Shown: in pieces, positions 41,899 to 52,969 of the stretch
How positions within the stretch are numbered: position 1 is the stretch's first letter
Layout: each line of letters opens with the position of its first letter
Assembly (NCBI GenBank): GCA_021828375.1
Contig: JAKARS010000002.1
Coordinates: 1-64,000 of the forward strand
Length of the DNA stretch: 64,000 nt
Source: Nitrospirota bacterium
GTDB lineage: Bacteria; Nitrospirota; Leptospirillia; Leptospirillales; Leptospirillaceae
Direction of reading: 5' to 3'
Notes under the pieces: generated by a model
What the model saw: the letters and a program-made list of their open reading frames with translations, nothing else
Databases searched by the model: none
Told to the model about the DNA's origin: nothing
Translations under genes and position numbers: made by a program

Positions 41899-42661
41899 AG
41901 GCCAGAATCTCCTTTGCTAATGTCATGTAGGATTGGGCCCCCTTGGAGAGCACATCATAGAGGACAGCGGGTTTACCGTGGCTGGGTGCCTCGCCGAGAG
42001 TGACGTTTCGGGGGATCACACAGGAAAAGACCTCGTCGGGAAAATGCTTTTTCAGCTCCTCGAGGACTGAGGTCGACAATTTGTTTCTTTTGTCGTACAT
42101 CGTTGGGAGAATTCCCTCAATCTTCAGTCCCGGGTTCCATCTCTGCCGTACGCGTTCCATGGTTTTGACGAGTTGTCCCAGACCCTCCAGGGCAAAAAAC
42201 TCACACTGGACCGGAATCAGGACTGAGTTGGCTGCCACGAGGGCATTGAGCGTTATAAATCCCAAGGAGGGAGGACAGTCCAAAATGATGTAATCGTACC
42301 GGGAGCTCTCGGGCTGGGCCAGCCTCTCCTTGAGAATGTTCGCCCTCTCATTGGGGTCGGCTCCCGCCACCTCCGGCTCAAATCCTGCCATGGCGACGGA
42401 GCAGGGAATGGCATCGAGAAAGGGAAGGGCGGTTTTCTTGAGAACCTCGGCCATCGTCTTTTTCCCCGAGAGGAATTCGTAGGAAGAGGAGGGAGGGAGT
42501 CCGGCTGTCAGTCCCAGACCGCTTGAAGTGTTTGACTGAGGGTCAAGGTCGATGACGAGCACTTTTTTTTCTTCGACGGCCAGAGAGGCCGCAAGATTGA
42601 TTGTTGTGGTCGTCTTTCCCACCCCGCCTTTTTGGTTGGCAATAGCGACTATCTGGGCCAT
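41891..42661 (-). CDS. parA: Chromosome-partitioning ATPase ParA/Soj
   Basis: MAQIVAIANQKGGVGKTTTTINLAASLA; DLDPQSNTSSGLG; ATG at 42661. Confidence 0.96.
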   Translation of the reverse strand: MAQIVAIANQKGGVGKTTTTINLAASLAVEEKKVLVIDLDPQSNTSSGLGLTAGLPPSSSYEFLSGKKTMAEVLKKTALPFLDAIPCSVAMAGFEPEVAGADPNERANILKERLAQPESSRYDYIILDCPPSLGFITLNALVAANSVLIPVQCEFFALEGLGQLVKTMERVRQRWNPGLKIEGILPTMYDKRNKLSTSVLEELKKHFPDEVFSCVIPRNVTLGEAPSHGKPAVLYDVLSKGAQSYMTLAKEILAYG

Positions 42662-42707
42662 TTTCTTTACTCCTCCCGTGAATGTTCCACGTGGAACATT
42701 TTGAAAA

Positions 42708-43310
42708 TCAGCCTGAAAATTCAAGGAGAAAAAGGGAAAAGGTGATGTGTTTTTCCCACTCTCGAACCCCCCCATTTATGACACAGGAGAGGAGAGGTTG
42801 GCAAGCAAGATGAGGATCTTTTCCGAACCGGATGAAAAAGGCCGGGGGGGAAAGATGTCTCTTGACATTTTTGTCAGAGAGAAAATCGTGGACGGTGATG
42901 GCCTTCATGAAGACCAGAGGGGAAAAGACAGGTGAGTCTAGGGCGGGAACTACGGTGACATTTGAAAGTGAAAGATGGCGTGAGACATGATCCAGAAAGA
43001 TTCGCTTCTTCTGAACCCTCTCCACGAGAAGGTAGGAGTGGTCGTGGTCGAGAAGGGCCATGATCAGGCCGGGTGAGCCATTGCCTGATCCGAAGTCAAT
43101 GCGCGGGAGGGAATTCGGGAGGCGGCCCTGGAGGGCATGAAAGGCCAGAATGGGTTCCAGGAGAAGATGTTCCCGAACCTGTTCCTGGGAGTGATATCCC
43201 GTGAGACGAATGTGGGTGTTCCACTCCAGCAGAAGGGAGGTGTAGTGGTCGAGGGCGGTCATCTGCCGGGGAGTCAGGGAGGGGCAGAGCGTCTTGTGGG
43301 TGGGATTCAT
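42708..43310 (-). CDS. rsmG: 16S rRNA m7G methyltransferase
   Basis: [44 protein letters not shown]; located next to mnmG. Confidence 0.88.
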   Translation of the reverse strand: MNPTHKTLCPSLTPRQMTALDHYTSLLLEWNTHIRLTGYHSQEQVREHLLLEPILAFHALQGRLPNSLPRIDFGSGNGSPGLIMALLDHDHSYLLVERVQKKRIFLDHVSRHLSLSNVTVVPALDSPVFSPLVFMKAITVHDFLSDKNVKRHLSPPAFFIRFGKDPHLACQPLLSCVINGGVREWEKHITFSLFLLEFSG

Positions 43311-45148
43311 GCCGAGGGAGGGAGCTCTTTTGTGAGGTAGATCCGGAGAAGATCGATGGCCCCTGGGGTCATTCCCCGTAAGGAGAGCGCCTGATGGAGG
43401 GTGGTGGGACGGGATTTTCTGAGGCGCGTTCGAACCTCGTTGGAGAGGCCCGGAATGTCCAGTTCAAAAAAGGAGGGGGGGATGGGAAGATCTGACATCC
43501 GGTCCCATCGCTCCATGGAGATTCGGACGTAGCCTTCGTATTTGATGTCCTGCTCCAAGGCGTCGATCCAGAGGGGGGGGACAGTCGAAAAATCGATGCC
43601 TTGTTGCTGAAGGATCTGTCGAAGGGTCACATCGGGGGAGCGAAGACGGTGGTGGAGCGTTTTCCCTTCCTGACGGGAGGAGTGCAGGAGCGCCCTCAGC
43701 GAGTTCTGATAATCGATCCGGGCATTGAAGGCGTCAATCTGTGGAGGGGAGAGCAGTCCCAGGGCGAGGGCCTGAGGGGTCATTCTCTCCACCGCATTGT
43801 CATTTCGAATGTAGAGCCGGTTCTCTGCGCGGCTGGTGAACATCCGGTAGGGTTCATCAATGCTGTGGGTCACAAGATCATCGACCATGACCCCGATATA
43901 GGAGGATTGACGGTCGGGAGTCCAGGAGGAAAGTCCTTGTGACTGTCGGGCGGCATTGATTCCTGCCACAAGACCTTGTCCGGCCGCCTCCTCATATCCT
44001 GTCGTTCCGTTGATCTGTCCGGCTAAAAAGAGATTGGGGGTCGATTTGACCGCCAGGGTATGGTGGAGCTGATCGGGGAAGACAAAGTCGTACTCCACCG
44101 CATAGCCGGGGCGAAGAATGATGGCGTTTTCAAGCCCGGGAATGGAGGAAAGAATTTGCTCCTGAACATCGACCGGGAGGCTGGTGGAGATGCCATTCGG
44201 ATAGAACTCATCGACATCAAGACCTTCGGGTTCGATAAAGATATGGTGGGTCAAGTGTTCCGGAAACTTCACGATCTTGTCTTCGATCGAGGGGCAATAC
44301 CGGGGGCCGATCCCATGGATTTTCCCGGAATAGAGGGGTGACCTGTCCAGGTTCTTCTGAATGATGTCGCGGGTCTCTGGGGTGGTGTGTGTCAAATAAC
44401 AGGGAAGAGGAGGGCCTCCGAAGAAAAGAGCCTCGGGTGGGGGAGAGAGCTGGGAGAAAAAAGGAAGAGGCTGATCTCCGGGCTGGGGGTCCATCCGGGA
44501 AAAATCGATGGAACGACCAAGAAGTCTTGGGGGGGTTCCCGTCTTGAGGCGTCCGAGGGAAAGTCCGCATTCCCCGGAGAGAAAGTGAGAGAGTGAAAGG
44601 GATGATCGTTCGCCGCCCCTCCCCCCCGAGGTGGAGGAAAGACCAATATGAAGATGGCCATTCAGGAAGGTTCCTGAGGTGAGGACAAGGGCGTCAAAGG
44701 AAATTCGTGATCCGTCGGAGAGAGCGAGGGAGGAAAGACGATCTCCGGATCGCTCGAGAGAGACGACCTCCCCCTGTCGAAGAAAAAGGAGGGGGTGGGA
44801 GTCCAAAAGGCGGCGAGAGAGTGTCCGATAACGGTGACGGTCGCATTGGGCACGAATGGCCTGGACGGCGGCTCCTTTCCGGGTATTCAGGACCCGGAGC
44901 TGAAGGGCCGACTGGTCGGCAAGAGCGCCCATGGCCCCGCCCATCGCATCAATTTCCCGGACAATATGGCCTTTTCCAATTCCCCCAACGGAGGGATTGC
45001 AAGACATTTGACCGATGAAATCAAGGTGGAGGGTCAGAAGAAGGGTGCGTGATCCCTGGCGAGCCGAGGCATAGGCGGCCTCAATGCCGGCATGTCCTCC
45101 CCCCACAACGACGACATCCCAATGATTCTTTTCACGAGGTTGGGTCAT
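43307..45148 (-). CDS. mnmG: tRNA uridine 5-carboxymethylaminomethyl modification protein MnmG
   Basis: [49 protein letters not shown]. Confidence 0.98.
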   Translation of the reverse strand: MTQPREKNHWDVVVVGGGHAGIEAAYASARQGSRTLLLTLHLDFIGQMSCNPSVGGIGKGHIVREIDAMGGAMGALADQSALQLRVLNTRKGAAVQAIRAQCDRHRYRTLSRRLLDSHPLLFLRQGEVVSLERSGDRLSSLALSDGSRISFDALVLTSGTFLNGHLHIGLSSTSGGRGGERSSLSLSHFLSGECGLSLGRLKTGTPPRLLGRSIDFSRMDPQPGDQPLPFFSQLSPPPEALFFGGPPLPCYLTHTTPETRDIIQKNLDRSPLYSGKIHGIGPRYCPSIEDKIVKFPEHLTHHIFIEPEGLDVDEFYPNGISTSLPVDVQEQILSSIPGLENAIILRPGYAVEYDFVFPDQLHHTLAVKSTPNLFLAGQINGTTGYEEAAGQGLVAGINAARQSQGLSSWTPDRQSSYIGVMVDDLVTHSIDEPYRMFTSRAENRLYIRNDNAVERMTPQALALGLLSPPQIDAFNARIDYQNSLRALLHSSRQEGKTLHHRLRSPDVTLRQILQQQGIDFSTVPPLWIDALEQDIKYEGYVRISMERWDRMSDLPIPPSFFELDIPGLSNEVRTRLRKSRPTTLHQALSLRGMTPGAIDLLRIYLTKELPPSA

Positions 45149-45149
45149 T

Positions 45150-46472
45150 TTATTTTCCTAGGCAAAAGCGGGAAAAAACCCGATCGTAGATTTCTTCGGT
45201 GGAAATCATACCCGTTCCATCTTCCAATAGATTGCGTGCCTCTTCAAGGGAGGAAAGGGCCAGATCGAAGGCATTGGATCGGAGAGAGTCTTCGGCCTGG
45301 GTCAGGGCCTTCAAAAAAGAAGAGAGGGCCTGGGACTGGCGCTCGGAATCCAAAAGGGGATTCGAAGTGGTATGGTGCGAGTAAAAGTCTTCGGCAAGAG
45401 ACACGAGGGCGTCAAGGAGGCGCCGCAGGCCTTTTCTGGTGCGGGCCGAGACGACAAAGTCGGGAAGGAGCGTGGGGGGATGAGGCGCAAGATCGGCCTT
45501 GTTCCAGATCGTAAAGGATGGGGTCCGGGTGGAAAAGGGAAGAGTCGCGAGTGTCTCCGGCGAGGTGACCCAAAGGAGACGGTCGACGTGGGCGATCGTT
45601 TTTTTGGCCTTGGAAATTCCCATGCCCTCGATCAGATCATTGGAAGAGCGAAAGCCAGCCGAATCCAGAAGAAGAAGATCCCCAAAGGGAAGGGAGAGGC
45701 GACCCTCGAGGAGATCGCGGGTCGTTCCAGGGTAGGGAGACACAATGGCACGGTCAGACTGGAGAAGGCGGTTAAAAAGAGAGGATTTTCCGGAGTTGGG
45801 GGGACCCGCCAGCAGGACTGAGAAGGAAGAAAAGACGCGTCGGTTTTTTCGAAAAAGAGAGAGTTGTTCGCGAGAGAGGCCCTGAAGGGCGTGAATTTTC
45901 GGAAAAAGGAGAGAGTGGGAATAGGCGTGTTCGGAGTCAGTCAATTCCTCAGGGTAGTCAAGAAAGGCATAAAAGGAGGCAAGTAAATCGAGAAAGGCCT
46001 CTTTGATCGTGACAAGGGGATGATCTTCCGGATGGGAGAAGGAGGAATGCGCCGACAAAAAGTCCCCATAGGTCGGGGCCGTAATCATCCGGTGGAGAGA
46101 TTCGGCCTTGAGGAGGGAGATCTTCCCGTTCTGATAGGCACGCAGGGAAAATTCTCCCGGTTTTGCCTGTCGGATTCCGCACTCTTCGATGGAATGCAGA
46201 ATGGCTCGGATATTTTGAGGGTTCCCATGGGCATGGATCTCGACCACATCTTCCCCGGTAAAGGATTGCGGCGCGGGAAAAAAAAGGACAAGGACGGAGT
46301 CAATGGCCTGTCCATGGGTTCTTAGTGTCAGAAGGGACGCTTTTCGAGGGGCCGGGCAGGGGGACTCAGGAAAAAGAGGCTGAATCCGGGGCCAGAGATT
46401 GGCTCCCGAAAGACGAAGAATGCCGACGGGCTGCGGAACGAGGGCCGTCACCGGAGCGACGATGGAGTCCAT
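45150..46472 (-). CDS. mnmE: tRNA modification GTPase MnmE
   Basis: [36 protein letters not shown]-terminal FCLGK motif. Confidence 0.97.
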   Translation of the reverse strand: MDSIVAPVTALVPQPVGILRLSGANLWPRIQPLFPESPCPAPRKASLLTLRTHGQAIDSVLVLFFPAPQSFTGEDVVEIHAHGNPQNIRAILHSIEECGIRQAKPGEFSLRAYQNGKISLLKAESLHRMITAPTYGDFLSAHSSFSHPEDHPLVTIKEAFLDLLASFYAFLDYPEELTDSEHAYSHSLLFPKIHALQGLSREQLSLFRKNRRVFSSFSVLLAGPPNSGKSSLFNRLLQSDRAIVSPYPGTTRDLLEGRLSLPFGDLLLLDSAGFRSSNDLIEGMGISKAKKTIAHVDRLLWVTSPETLATLPFSTRTPSFTIWNKADLAPHPPTLLPDFVVSARTRKGLRRLLDALVSLAEDFYSHHTTSNPLLDSERQSQALSSFLKALTQAEDSLRSNAFDLALSSLEEARNLLEDGTGMISTEEIYDRVFSRFCLGK

Positions 46473-46496
46473 GGCTAGGAACTCTCGACGAAGGCC

Positions 46497-48050
46497 TTAT
46501 TTGGCAGGAATTGTTTTGAAGACATAACGCATGAGCACATATTGTTGTCCGATGGTCAGAAGATTGTTGACAATCCAGTAGAGAACAAGTCCAGAGGGAA
46601 AATTCAGGAAAAAGAAGGTCATCACAACCGGAAGGAAAAGCATGATCCGCCGTTGCATCGGGTCCGGAGTCGACGGTGTGAGCTTGGTTTGGATCACCAT
46701 GGTAATCCCCATGATGATGGGGAAGATGTAATAGGGGTCCTTGATGGAAAGATCGTGGATCCAGAGAAGAAAGGGGGCCTGTCTCAGCTCGACGGTGTTG
46801 TTCAGGATGTTGTAAAGGGCCACAAAAACAGGAATTTGGACAATGACGGGAAGACAACCGCCTAACGGGTTGATGCGGCGTTCCTTGTACAGCTCCATCA
46901 TGGCGGCATTGAGTTGGGCCTTGTCGTCCTTGAATTTTGCCTGGAGCTTTTTGATCTCAGGCTGCAGCTGTTGCATTTGATTCATGGAGCGGAAGGACAT
47001 ATAGGCCAAGGGAGAAAAAAGGATCTTGATCAGAAGCGTCACGAAGATGATGGCAAATCCGTAATTTTGCATGTGCGTATAAAGGGTGGAGAGAAAGACG
47101 AAAAGAAACTTGGCAAGGAAGCTGACAAGAGTGATCCGTCCAAAGAGAAACCAGCCAAAATCGACGGTATCGAGAAGTCCCGGTTCGGCTGACTTCAGGA
47201 GGGAGTATCTCTTCGGCTCTCCGGTGAGGGTGAGGGTGGCATGAGCATTGTTGAAGGAAAGCCGGAGAAAGGAGTTGGTCTTGTCCTTGATGATTTCGGT
47301 GGAGGCAGGGAAGCCTTTGAGGGAGATATATCCAATGAAGTATTTGGTTTCATTTCCGACCCAGGTGAGGGAGGTCGGAGGGAAGACCTCGGAAATGTCC
47401 TTTTTGAACTCATTCATCTTTCCATCGGGAGTGCCGTAAATGGGACCCTGGAATTCCGTTCCGATAAATTGGGTTTCATCGGACATCCCGAAATTCAGTC
47501 CGGGAAGAAAGACAAGGTGAAGATGGTCCGGATTGTCCACCGTGACGGACACATGATATCCCTGGGGAGCCAGGGTATAGGAGAGGGTCACCGGGTGGTT
47601 GTTGAAGGAGTAAACAAGGGAAAGAGTGGACGGAGTGGTGGCCACGAGATTGTTGGAGGGGAGGGGGGCTCCATTGTAGGCCGTTCGAACAAGCGTCAGA
47701 GGAAGAAGTCCATTCTTGTCTTGAACGACAAGACCTCCCCCCATGAATCCTGGCTTTGAGCGAAGAAGATCAATATTCGATTTCTTGTCGGAGGTGAAGT
47801 AGGAGAGGAGTTTCCATCCGGTCATCGTGCCGGAGGTCTGGGAGAAGGAGAGGCGGATGTCTTTGTTCGAAAGGGAAAGAAGGGAGGACTCCATATCGTT
47901 GATCATCGGGACAGAAATCAGATTGGAGGAAATGATTCCCTTGCCATTCGTCGGAGGCGGAGATGCGGACTGGTGAGTGGAGAAATAGTAATAAAGAAGA
48001 AAGTTAAAGCCCAGGACGATGGCAATGAGGGGAAGCATTTTCTTTAACAT
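46497..48050 (-). CDS. yidC: Membrane protein insertase YidC
   Basis: 517 aa; periplasmic domain and FKDDKAQLNAAMMELYKERRINPLGGCLPVIVQIPVFVALYNIL. Confidence 0.97.
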   Translation of the reverse strand: MLKKMLPLIAIVLGFNFLLYYYFSTHQSASPPPTNGKGIISSNLISVPMINDMESSLLSLSNKDIRLSFSQTSGTMTGWKLLSYFTSDKKSNIDLLRSKPGFMGGGLVVQDKNGLLPLTLVRTAYNGAPLPSNNLVATTPSTLSLVYSFNNHPVTLSYTLAPQGYHVSVTVDNPDHLHLVFLPGLNFGMSDETQFIGTEFQGPIYGTPDGKMNEFKKDISEVFPPTSLTWVGNETKYFIGYISLKGFPASTEIIKDKTNSFLRLSFNNAHATLTLTGEPKRYSLLKSAEPGLLDTVDFGWFLFGRITLVSFLAKFLFVFLSTLYTHMQNYGFAIIFVTLLIKILFSPLAYMSFRSMNQMQQLQPEIKKLQAKFKDDKAQLNAAMMELYKERRINPLGGCLPVIVQIPVFVALYNILNNTVELRQAPFLLWIHDLSIKDPYYIFPIIMGITMVIQTKLTPSTPDPMQRRIMLFLPVVMTFFFLNFPSGLVLYWIVNNLLTIGQQYVLMRYVFKTIPAK

Positions 48051-48085
48051 CTAAATGGCACTTTCTTTATTGTGTGGTGAGGAGG

Positions 48086-48286
48086 TCATGGAAAGTCGAT
48101 GCCACCGGGATGAAAGGGGTGACACCGCAGAATCCTGAAAATGGATTTGATCAGGGCTCGATGAAATGGATATTGGTTGAAGGACAGGCGGGCGTATTCA
48201 GAGCAGGAAGGATAAAAACGGCAGGATTGGGGGAGAAAAGGAGAGATATACCTCTGATAGAGAGAAATCAAACCCTGCATCGTCAT
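48086..48286 (-). CDS. yidD: Membrane protein insertion efficiency factor YidD
   Basis: [36 protein letters not shown]...[16 protein letters not shown]. Confidence 0.95.
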   Translation of the reverse strand: MTMQGLISLYQRYISPFLPQSCRFYPSCSEYARLSFNQYPFHRALIKSIFRILRCHPFHPGGIDFP

Positions 48287-48606
48287 GCCTTCAGCCGTGA
48301 AAGCGTTTTTCGGGCCTGAACCATCTGGTCGAGTAACTGATCAAAGGACGTAGTCAGCGCGGGATTCCGGCCCATGATGACATAAAAACCCGGAGGGAAG
48401 CCAACGGTTAATCGATAGGCTTCCCTGAGGCGTCTCCGGACACGGTTTCTGAAAACAGCCTTCCCTATCTTTTTTCCCACGAGTACGCTGAGACGATAGT
48501 CGCTGGAATTCTGACAGAGAAGGACAAAGGCCGAGGAGACGACCTTTATGCCGGGAGATTCGATGATGCGTTGGATTTCACCACGGGTAAGCGAGACAGG
48601 CTTCAA
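48283..48606 (-). CDS. rnpA: Ribonuclease P protein component
   Basis: [27 protein letters not shown]; between yidD and rpmH. Confidence 0.92.
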   Translation of the reverse strand: MKPVSLTRGEIQRIIESPGIKVVSSAFVLLCQNSSDYRLSVLVGKKIGKAVFRNRVRRRLREAYRLTVGFPPGFYVIMGRNPALTTSFDQLLDQMVQARKTLSRLKA

Positions 48607-48618
48607 TCTCGAGTCGCT

Positions 48619-48753
48619 TTAAACGGAAAGCTTGTAGCGACCCTTTGCCCGTCTTTTTTTGAGAACTTTTCTCCCGGCCGTTGTGGCCATGCGTTTTCTG
48701 AAGCCGTGGGTGCGGGCACGGCGAAGATTGCTGGGATTAAAGGTCAAAGACAT
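48619..48753 (-). CDS. rpmH: 50S ribosomal protein L34
   Basis: Hand translation: [44 protein letters not shown] (44 aa); absent from the ORF track, probably because it is short. Confidence 0.95.
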   Translation of the reverse strand: MSLTFNPSNLRRARTHGFRKRMATTAGRKVLKKRRAKGRYKLSV

Positions 48754-48783
48754 GAAAAACTCCTTCTTAAGTTATTCGAAAAA

Positions 48784-49245
48784 TTACTGCGCAGTCTCCG
48801 GAACAATCTGGATCTTGAGGGAGCAGTGAACCCCATGACCGAGGTTGACGGAGAGAACATGTTCGCCGAGCTCGCGAAGAGGAGATTCAATATGAATCTG
48901 CTTCTTGTCGAGGGCCACCTTGTGGGCGGAGAGGAGGTCAACGATATGCATGGAGGTGACAGATCCGAAGATCTTGTCGTTTTGTCCCACCTTCACCGGA
49001 ACGGAAAGAACAAGTTCGGAGAGGGTCTGCGCCAAGGTCTGGAGGCGTTCCTTTTCTTTCAGGGCCGCCTTCCGGATTTTTTCCTTATGCACTTCAAGAG
49101 CGGCAATTTCCGATTTTCCTGCGAGAACACACAGTTGGTTCGGAAGAAGATAGTTGCGGGCATATCCGGAAGATACGGACACAAGATCACCGGCATCGCC
49201 AAGATTGTCAATGTTCTGTTTCAGGATAACGTTCGTCTTGCCCAT
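48784..49245 (-). CDS. rplI: 50S ribosomal protein L9
   Basis: VILKQNIDNLGDAGDLVSVSSGYARNYLLPNQLCVLA; IFGSVTSMHIVDLL. Confidence 0.95.
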   Translation of the reverse strand: MGKTNVILKQNIDNLGDAGDLVSVSSGYARNYLLPNQLCVLAGKSEIAALEVHKEKIRKAALKEKERLQTLAQTLSELVLSVPVKVGQNDKIFGSVTSMHIVDLLSAHKVALDKKQIHIESPLRELGEHVLSVNLGHGVHCSLKIQIVPETAQ

Positions 49246-49279
49246 GGCCTCTCCAAGTTTTTAAAAGTTAAACTTCAAT

Positions 49280-49308
49280 AATATAACAGGCGAACAAAGC
49301 AAAATCAA
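49280..49308 (-). promoter_or_regulatory. Candidate sigma-70 promoter for the rplI-rpmH-rnpA run
   Basis: Minus strand TTGATT-N17-TATATT upstream of rplI. Confidence 0.55.
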
Positions 49309-49428
49309 CGAAAACGAAGAGACGCTGAAAGTCATGGATCATTCTGGGGCGGATCCGTTGAAGAGAGGGAAAGAACGAGGGTACACTCTTAAAAACGAGA
49401 TTCATAGAAGCTAATCTCAGGAGAGCCG

Positions 49429-50550
49429 ATGAGAACAGGCTTTACGACGGGAGCCTGTGCCCAGGCGGGAGTCAAAGCCTCGCTTGAGGCATTGGTGAGC
49501 GGGGACTTCGCCGAACAAGTCACGATCCGTCTCCCGAACGGGAAGGAGGCAAGTTTCGTCCTCTTCCGGAAGATCCATCTCGATGTGGCCCATGAAAGAC
49601 GGGCGGCATGCTCGATCATTAAAGATGGAGGGGATGATCCCGACTGCACTCATGGGGCTGAAGTTGAAATTGAAGTCACCGTGACGGAAGGCGGGAAGGT
49701 TGAGTATGTTGCCGGCCCGGGTGTGGGGACGATCACAAAACCTGGCCTCTCCCTTGCGGTGGGGGAGCCGGCGATCAATCCTGTTCCCCGGCGCTATATG
49801 GAAAAAGAGTTCAGCGGGATAAAAAAGAGGCTTGAGAAAAAATACGACCTGAGCAATGCCGGGGTGAGAATACGGATTTCCATTGCGGACGGGGTCGAAA
49901 GAGCAAAGAAGACCTTGAATGAACGATTGGGGATTGAAGGGGGGCTCTCGATCCTCGGCACGAAGGGGATCGTGGTTCCGTTCAGTACGGCCGCCTATCG
50001 CTCGAGCATCTCCCAATCGATGGATGTGGCCAGAGCCCGGGGGATCGAGACGATCGTCCTGACCACGGGAGGACAAAGCGAAGCTTTTGCCATGAAGCTC
50101 TACCCGGGAATCCCTCCCGAAGGATTTGTCCAGATAGGCGACTTTACGGGATTCTCGGTCAAGGAGGCGGGGAAGAAGCAATTCCCCCGCATCATCATGG
50201 CCGGTTTTTTGGGAAAATTTTCGAAGCTGGCGAAAGGCGTGACACAGACCCATGCCGCGGGATCCCAGGTCGATCTCGAATTTTTGGCCTCGCTGGCGCG
50301 GGAGACGGGATCCGACGACACCGTCTGCCACCAAATCGCGGCCGCGAATACCGCACGCCATGTTGGAGAGATTCTTGAGAAGGAAGGGAATCTCGCGTTT
50401 TTCTCGTTGCTTTGCTCGAAAATCCTTGAACATCTGGAAAAGCTGTCGCCTCGTCCTGCCGTCATCGAGGTCCTGATCACGAATTTCGAAGGAAAACTTG
50501 TGGGTTCTGCCACAAACACAGCCGGAATGAAAATTGAACGAAAATCCTAG
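49429..50550 (+). CDS. cbiD: Cobalt-precorrin-5B methyltransferase CbiD
   Basis: MRTGFTTGACAQAGVKASLEAL; DGGDDPDCTHGAEVEIEVT; GEPAINPVPRRYME. Confidence 0.95.
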   Translation: MRTGFTTGACAQAGVKASLEALVSGDFAEQVTIRLPNGKEASFVLFRKIHLDVAHERRAACSIIKDGGDDPDCTHGAEVEIEVTVTEGGKVEYVAGPGVGTITKPGLSLAVGEPAINPVPRRYMEKEFSGIKKRLEKKYDLSNAGVRIRISIADGVERAKKTLNERLGIEGGLSILGTKGIVVPFSTAAYRSSISQSMDVARARGIETIVLTTGGQSEAFAMKLYPGIPPEGFVQIGDFTGFSVKEAGKKQFPRIIMAGFLGKFSKLAKGVTQTHAAGSQVDLEFLASLARETGSDDTVCHQIAAANTARHVGEILEKEGNLAFFSLLCSKILEHLEKLSPRPAVIEVLITNFEGKLVGSATNTAGMKIERKS

Positions 50551-51205
50551 GGTTTACCTCATAGGAGTCGAACCCGAGGGGCCCGATCCGAGGCGTCCTC
50601 CTCTTTCCGAGTTGATCGGAACAACCCGCCTCGTGATCGGAGGACGGCGACACCTTGATCCTCTCAAAGGAATGGTGGGGCCCGAGACAGAATGGCTCCC
50701 GGTGACCTCCAACATTCCCGAGGTGATCGAAAGGCTCAAGCAATTCCTGCAGGAAGGGAAAGCGGGGGAGACGGCGATTGTTCTGGCGACGGGAGATCCC
50801 CTTTACTATGGCATTGGGGGGGCGATAACAAAGGCCCTTCCAGGGGAGTCCTTGGTGGTCATTCCGGCCGCGACTCTGGTCCAAAGAGCCTTTGCCCTGC
50901 TGCGGGAGCCCTGGGAGAATGTCCGGGTCGGAAGCCTTCACAGCAAGAAAGAAAAACCTGACCTGATTCCCGGCCGTTGGGCCTTCTATACGGGGGGAAG
51001 CTTGGGCCCGGCAGAGGTCTGCCAAATGGTTCTGGATCGGGGATTTCAACTGCGGAATGTGGCGATACTGGAAGAAATAGGAATGGAAGGCGAGCGGGTC
51101 AGTTTCTTTTCCCGAATAGACGCGGTCCACGACCTTCCCGACGACATCAAGCCGCTCAACATGGTGGTCATGACAATAGAAGGAGCGGCATCCCGTGAAT
51201 CATGA
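50534..51205 (+). CDS. cbiE: Cobalt-precorrin-7 C5-methyltransferase CbiE
   Basis: SAM methylase with VLATGDPLYYGIG and RLVIGGRRHLDPL; TTG start; between cbiD and cbiT. Confidence 0.9.
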   Translation: MNENPRVYLIGVEPEGPDPRRPPLSELIGTTRLVIGGRRHLDPLKGMVGPETEWLPVTSNIPEVIERLKQFLQEGKAGETAIVLATGDPLYYGIGGAITKALPGESLVVIPAATLVQRAFALLREPWENVRVGSLHSKKEKPDLIPGRWAFYTGGSLGPAEVCQMVLDRGFQLRNVAILEEIGMEGERVSFFSRIDAVHDLPDDIKPLNMVVMTIEGAASRES

Positions 51206-51800
51206 AGCCCGACTCTTCGGCTTGCCCGAGGAGTCCTTTGTCTTTACCGTCCCGAGAAAAGGGCTGATCACCAAAACGGAGACGAGGGTGATCTCCTTGA
51301 TGAAGCTCGATCTCCACCCCGGGCAGGTCCTCTGGGATATCGGGGCGGGTTCGGGGTCGGTCGGAATCGAGGCCGCCCGCCTTGTTTCGGATCTTAAGGT
51401 CATTGCTGTCGAAAAAGATCCGGCCGATTTTGACTGCCTGAAAAAAAATATTGAAGCCTTTGGCCTCGGGGAGAGGATCCTCCCGATTTTTGGCAAGGCT
51501 CCGGAGGCGCTCTCGGAGGCGCCGTCCCCCGACAGGGTCTTTATCGGAGGATCGGGGGGGCGAATGGCCGACCTTCTCGATTATTGTCTGGACAAAGGCA
51601 ACAAAGTCGGGATCGTGGCCAATTTTGCCACGATCGAAAATCTTGCCGAGGCTCTTGACTGGGCCAAAAGGAAAAAAATGTCGCCCGATATTGTTCATCT
51701 CCAGGTGGGGCGGGGGGTTCCCATCGTCGGTCTCACGAGGATCGAAGCCCAGAATCCTGTCACCATTCTGACGCTCTTCCCGACCGAGGCTCTCTCATGA
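51195..51800 (+). CDS. cbiT: Cobalt-precorrin-6B decarboxylating C15-methyltransferase CbiT
   Basis: GLPEESFVFTVPRKGLITKTETRVISLMKLDLHPGQVLWDIGAGSGSVGIEAARL. Confidence 0.93.
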   Translation: MNHEARLFGLPEESFVFTVPRKGLITKTETRVISLMKLDLHPGQVLWDIGAGSGSVGIEAARLVSDLKVIAVEKDPADFDCLKKNIEAFGLGERILPIFGKAPEALSEAPSPDRVFIGGSGGRMADLLDYCLDKGNKVGIVANFATIENLAEALDWAKRKKMSPDIVHLQVGRGVPIVGLTRIEAQNPVTILTLFPTEALS

Positions 51801-52933
51801 CGACAGTGACCCAGGATTCGGGCGCCCAGGGGATGAGGCTGGCCGTGGCGACAATTACCCGTCCGGGTCTGCTTGTGGCGGCCCGGATTGCCCGGGAACA
51901 TCGGGCGGATCTTTACGTTTCGGAAAAATATTCTTCCCATATTCCTGATGATCTCAAGGACAGGGCCAAGGTCTTTGACGGGGTCATCAAAAACCTCCTC
52001 CCCGATCTTTTTGCCTCGTATGACGGGATCATTCTCATCATGGCCCTGGGGATCGTGGTCCGGTCGATTGCCCGACTGGCGGAAGACAAGACCCGGGATC
52101 CTGCCGTTTTGGTGGGGGATGTTCAGGGCCGCTTCATGATCAGCGTCCTGTCGGGCCACAGTGGCGGAGCGAACAAGCTGACCGAAGAGGTGGCGCGAAC
52201 CACCGGGGCCCTCCCGGTCATCACCACGGGAACCGATGTTTCCCAGACCGTGGCGCCCGACATGATCGCCAAGGAGATCGGCGCCGCCCTGACCCCCCAC
52301 GACAATCTCAAGCGGGTCAGCTCGGCAATTGTCGATGGGGATCCGGTCTTTTTTCTGAACCTTGACAAGGTGCCGATCCCGTCTCTTGAGGGGCCGAAAA
52401 AGCCAAACATCCTCGTGTCGACCACCCTCCCGGATCCGTTACCTTCCGTGAGGGCCGGGGTCTACATCTCGATCTCGTATACCCTCCCTTCCCTCGGGGG
52501 GGGGCCCACGGTGCAGCTTGTTCCCCGCTGTCTGGGGATCGGGATCGGGTGCAATCGAGGGACAAGCGTCCATGAGATCGTAGAACTTTTGAATGAGGTC
52601 ATGGATCGGGAAGATTGGCATCCAGAGGCCATACGGGCCTTCGGATCGATCGACCTCAAGAAGGATGAGGAAGGCATCCTTCAGCTGGCGGCCCGCAGGG
52701 GAGTGCCTCTGTACTTTTTCTCCCGTGACCAGCTAGAAGAGGTTCATGTTCCCAATCCCTCGGGAATCGTGAAAAAATATGTCGGGACCCCTGCCGTGGC
52801 CGAGCCGTCGGCATTGCTGGCCCTCCGGATGGCCCCCCCACCCTGGCCGGGGACGCCGCGCCTGGTGGTCGAAAAGGTCAAGTCGAAAAATGCGACATTG
52901 GCCATTGCCCGTTGGACGCCAGAGACATCTTAA
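51797..52933 (+). CDS. cbiG: Cobalt-precorrin-5A hydrolase CbiG
   Basis: LIMALGIVVRSIARLAEDKTRDPAVLVGDVQGRFMISVLSGHSGGANKLTEEVA; LGIGIGCNRGTSVHEI. Confidence 0.95.
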   Translation: MTTVTQDSGAQGMRLAVATITRPGLLVAARIAREHRADLYVSEKYSSHIPDDLKDRAKVFDGVIKNLLPDLFASYDGIILIMALGIVVRSIARLAEDKTRDPAVLVGDVQGRFMISVLSGHSGGANKLTEEVARTTGALPVITTGTDVSQTVAPDMIAKEIGAALTPHDNLKRVSSAIVDGDPVFFLNLDKVPIPSLEGPKKPNILVSTTLPDPLPSVRAGVYISISYTLPSLGGGPTVQLVPRCLGIGIGCNRGTSVHEIVELLNEVMDREDWHPEAIRAFGSIDLKKDEEGILQLAARRGVPLYFFSRDQLEEVHVPNPSGIVKKYVGTPAVAEPSALLALRMAPPPWPGTPRLVVEKVKSKNATLAIARWTPETS

Positions 52934-52969
52934 GGACATTCATCCAAACAGAAACGGAAAAGAACAGTC

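Noticed and set aside
49351-49366. gatccgttgaagagag shared with about 61317-61332
   Set aside because: A 16-nt match between two intergenic regions; roughly one such match is expected by chance in 64 kb, and nothing else is shared around it.
49246-49428. Possible cobalamin riboswitch upstream of cbiD
   Set aside because: No B12-box-like sequence found, and the space is short for the full structure; only promoter-like elements were seen.
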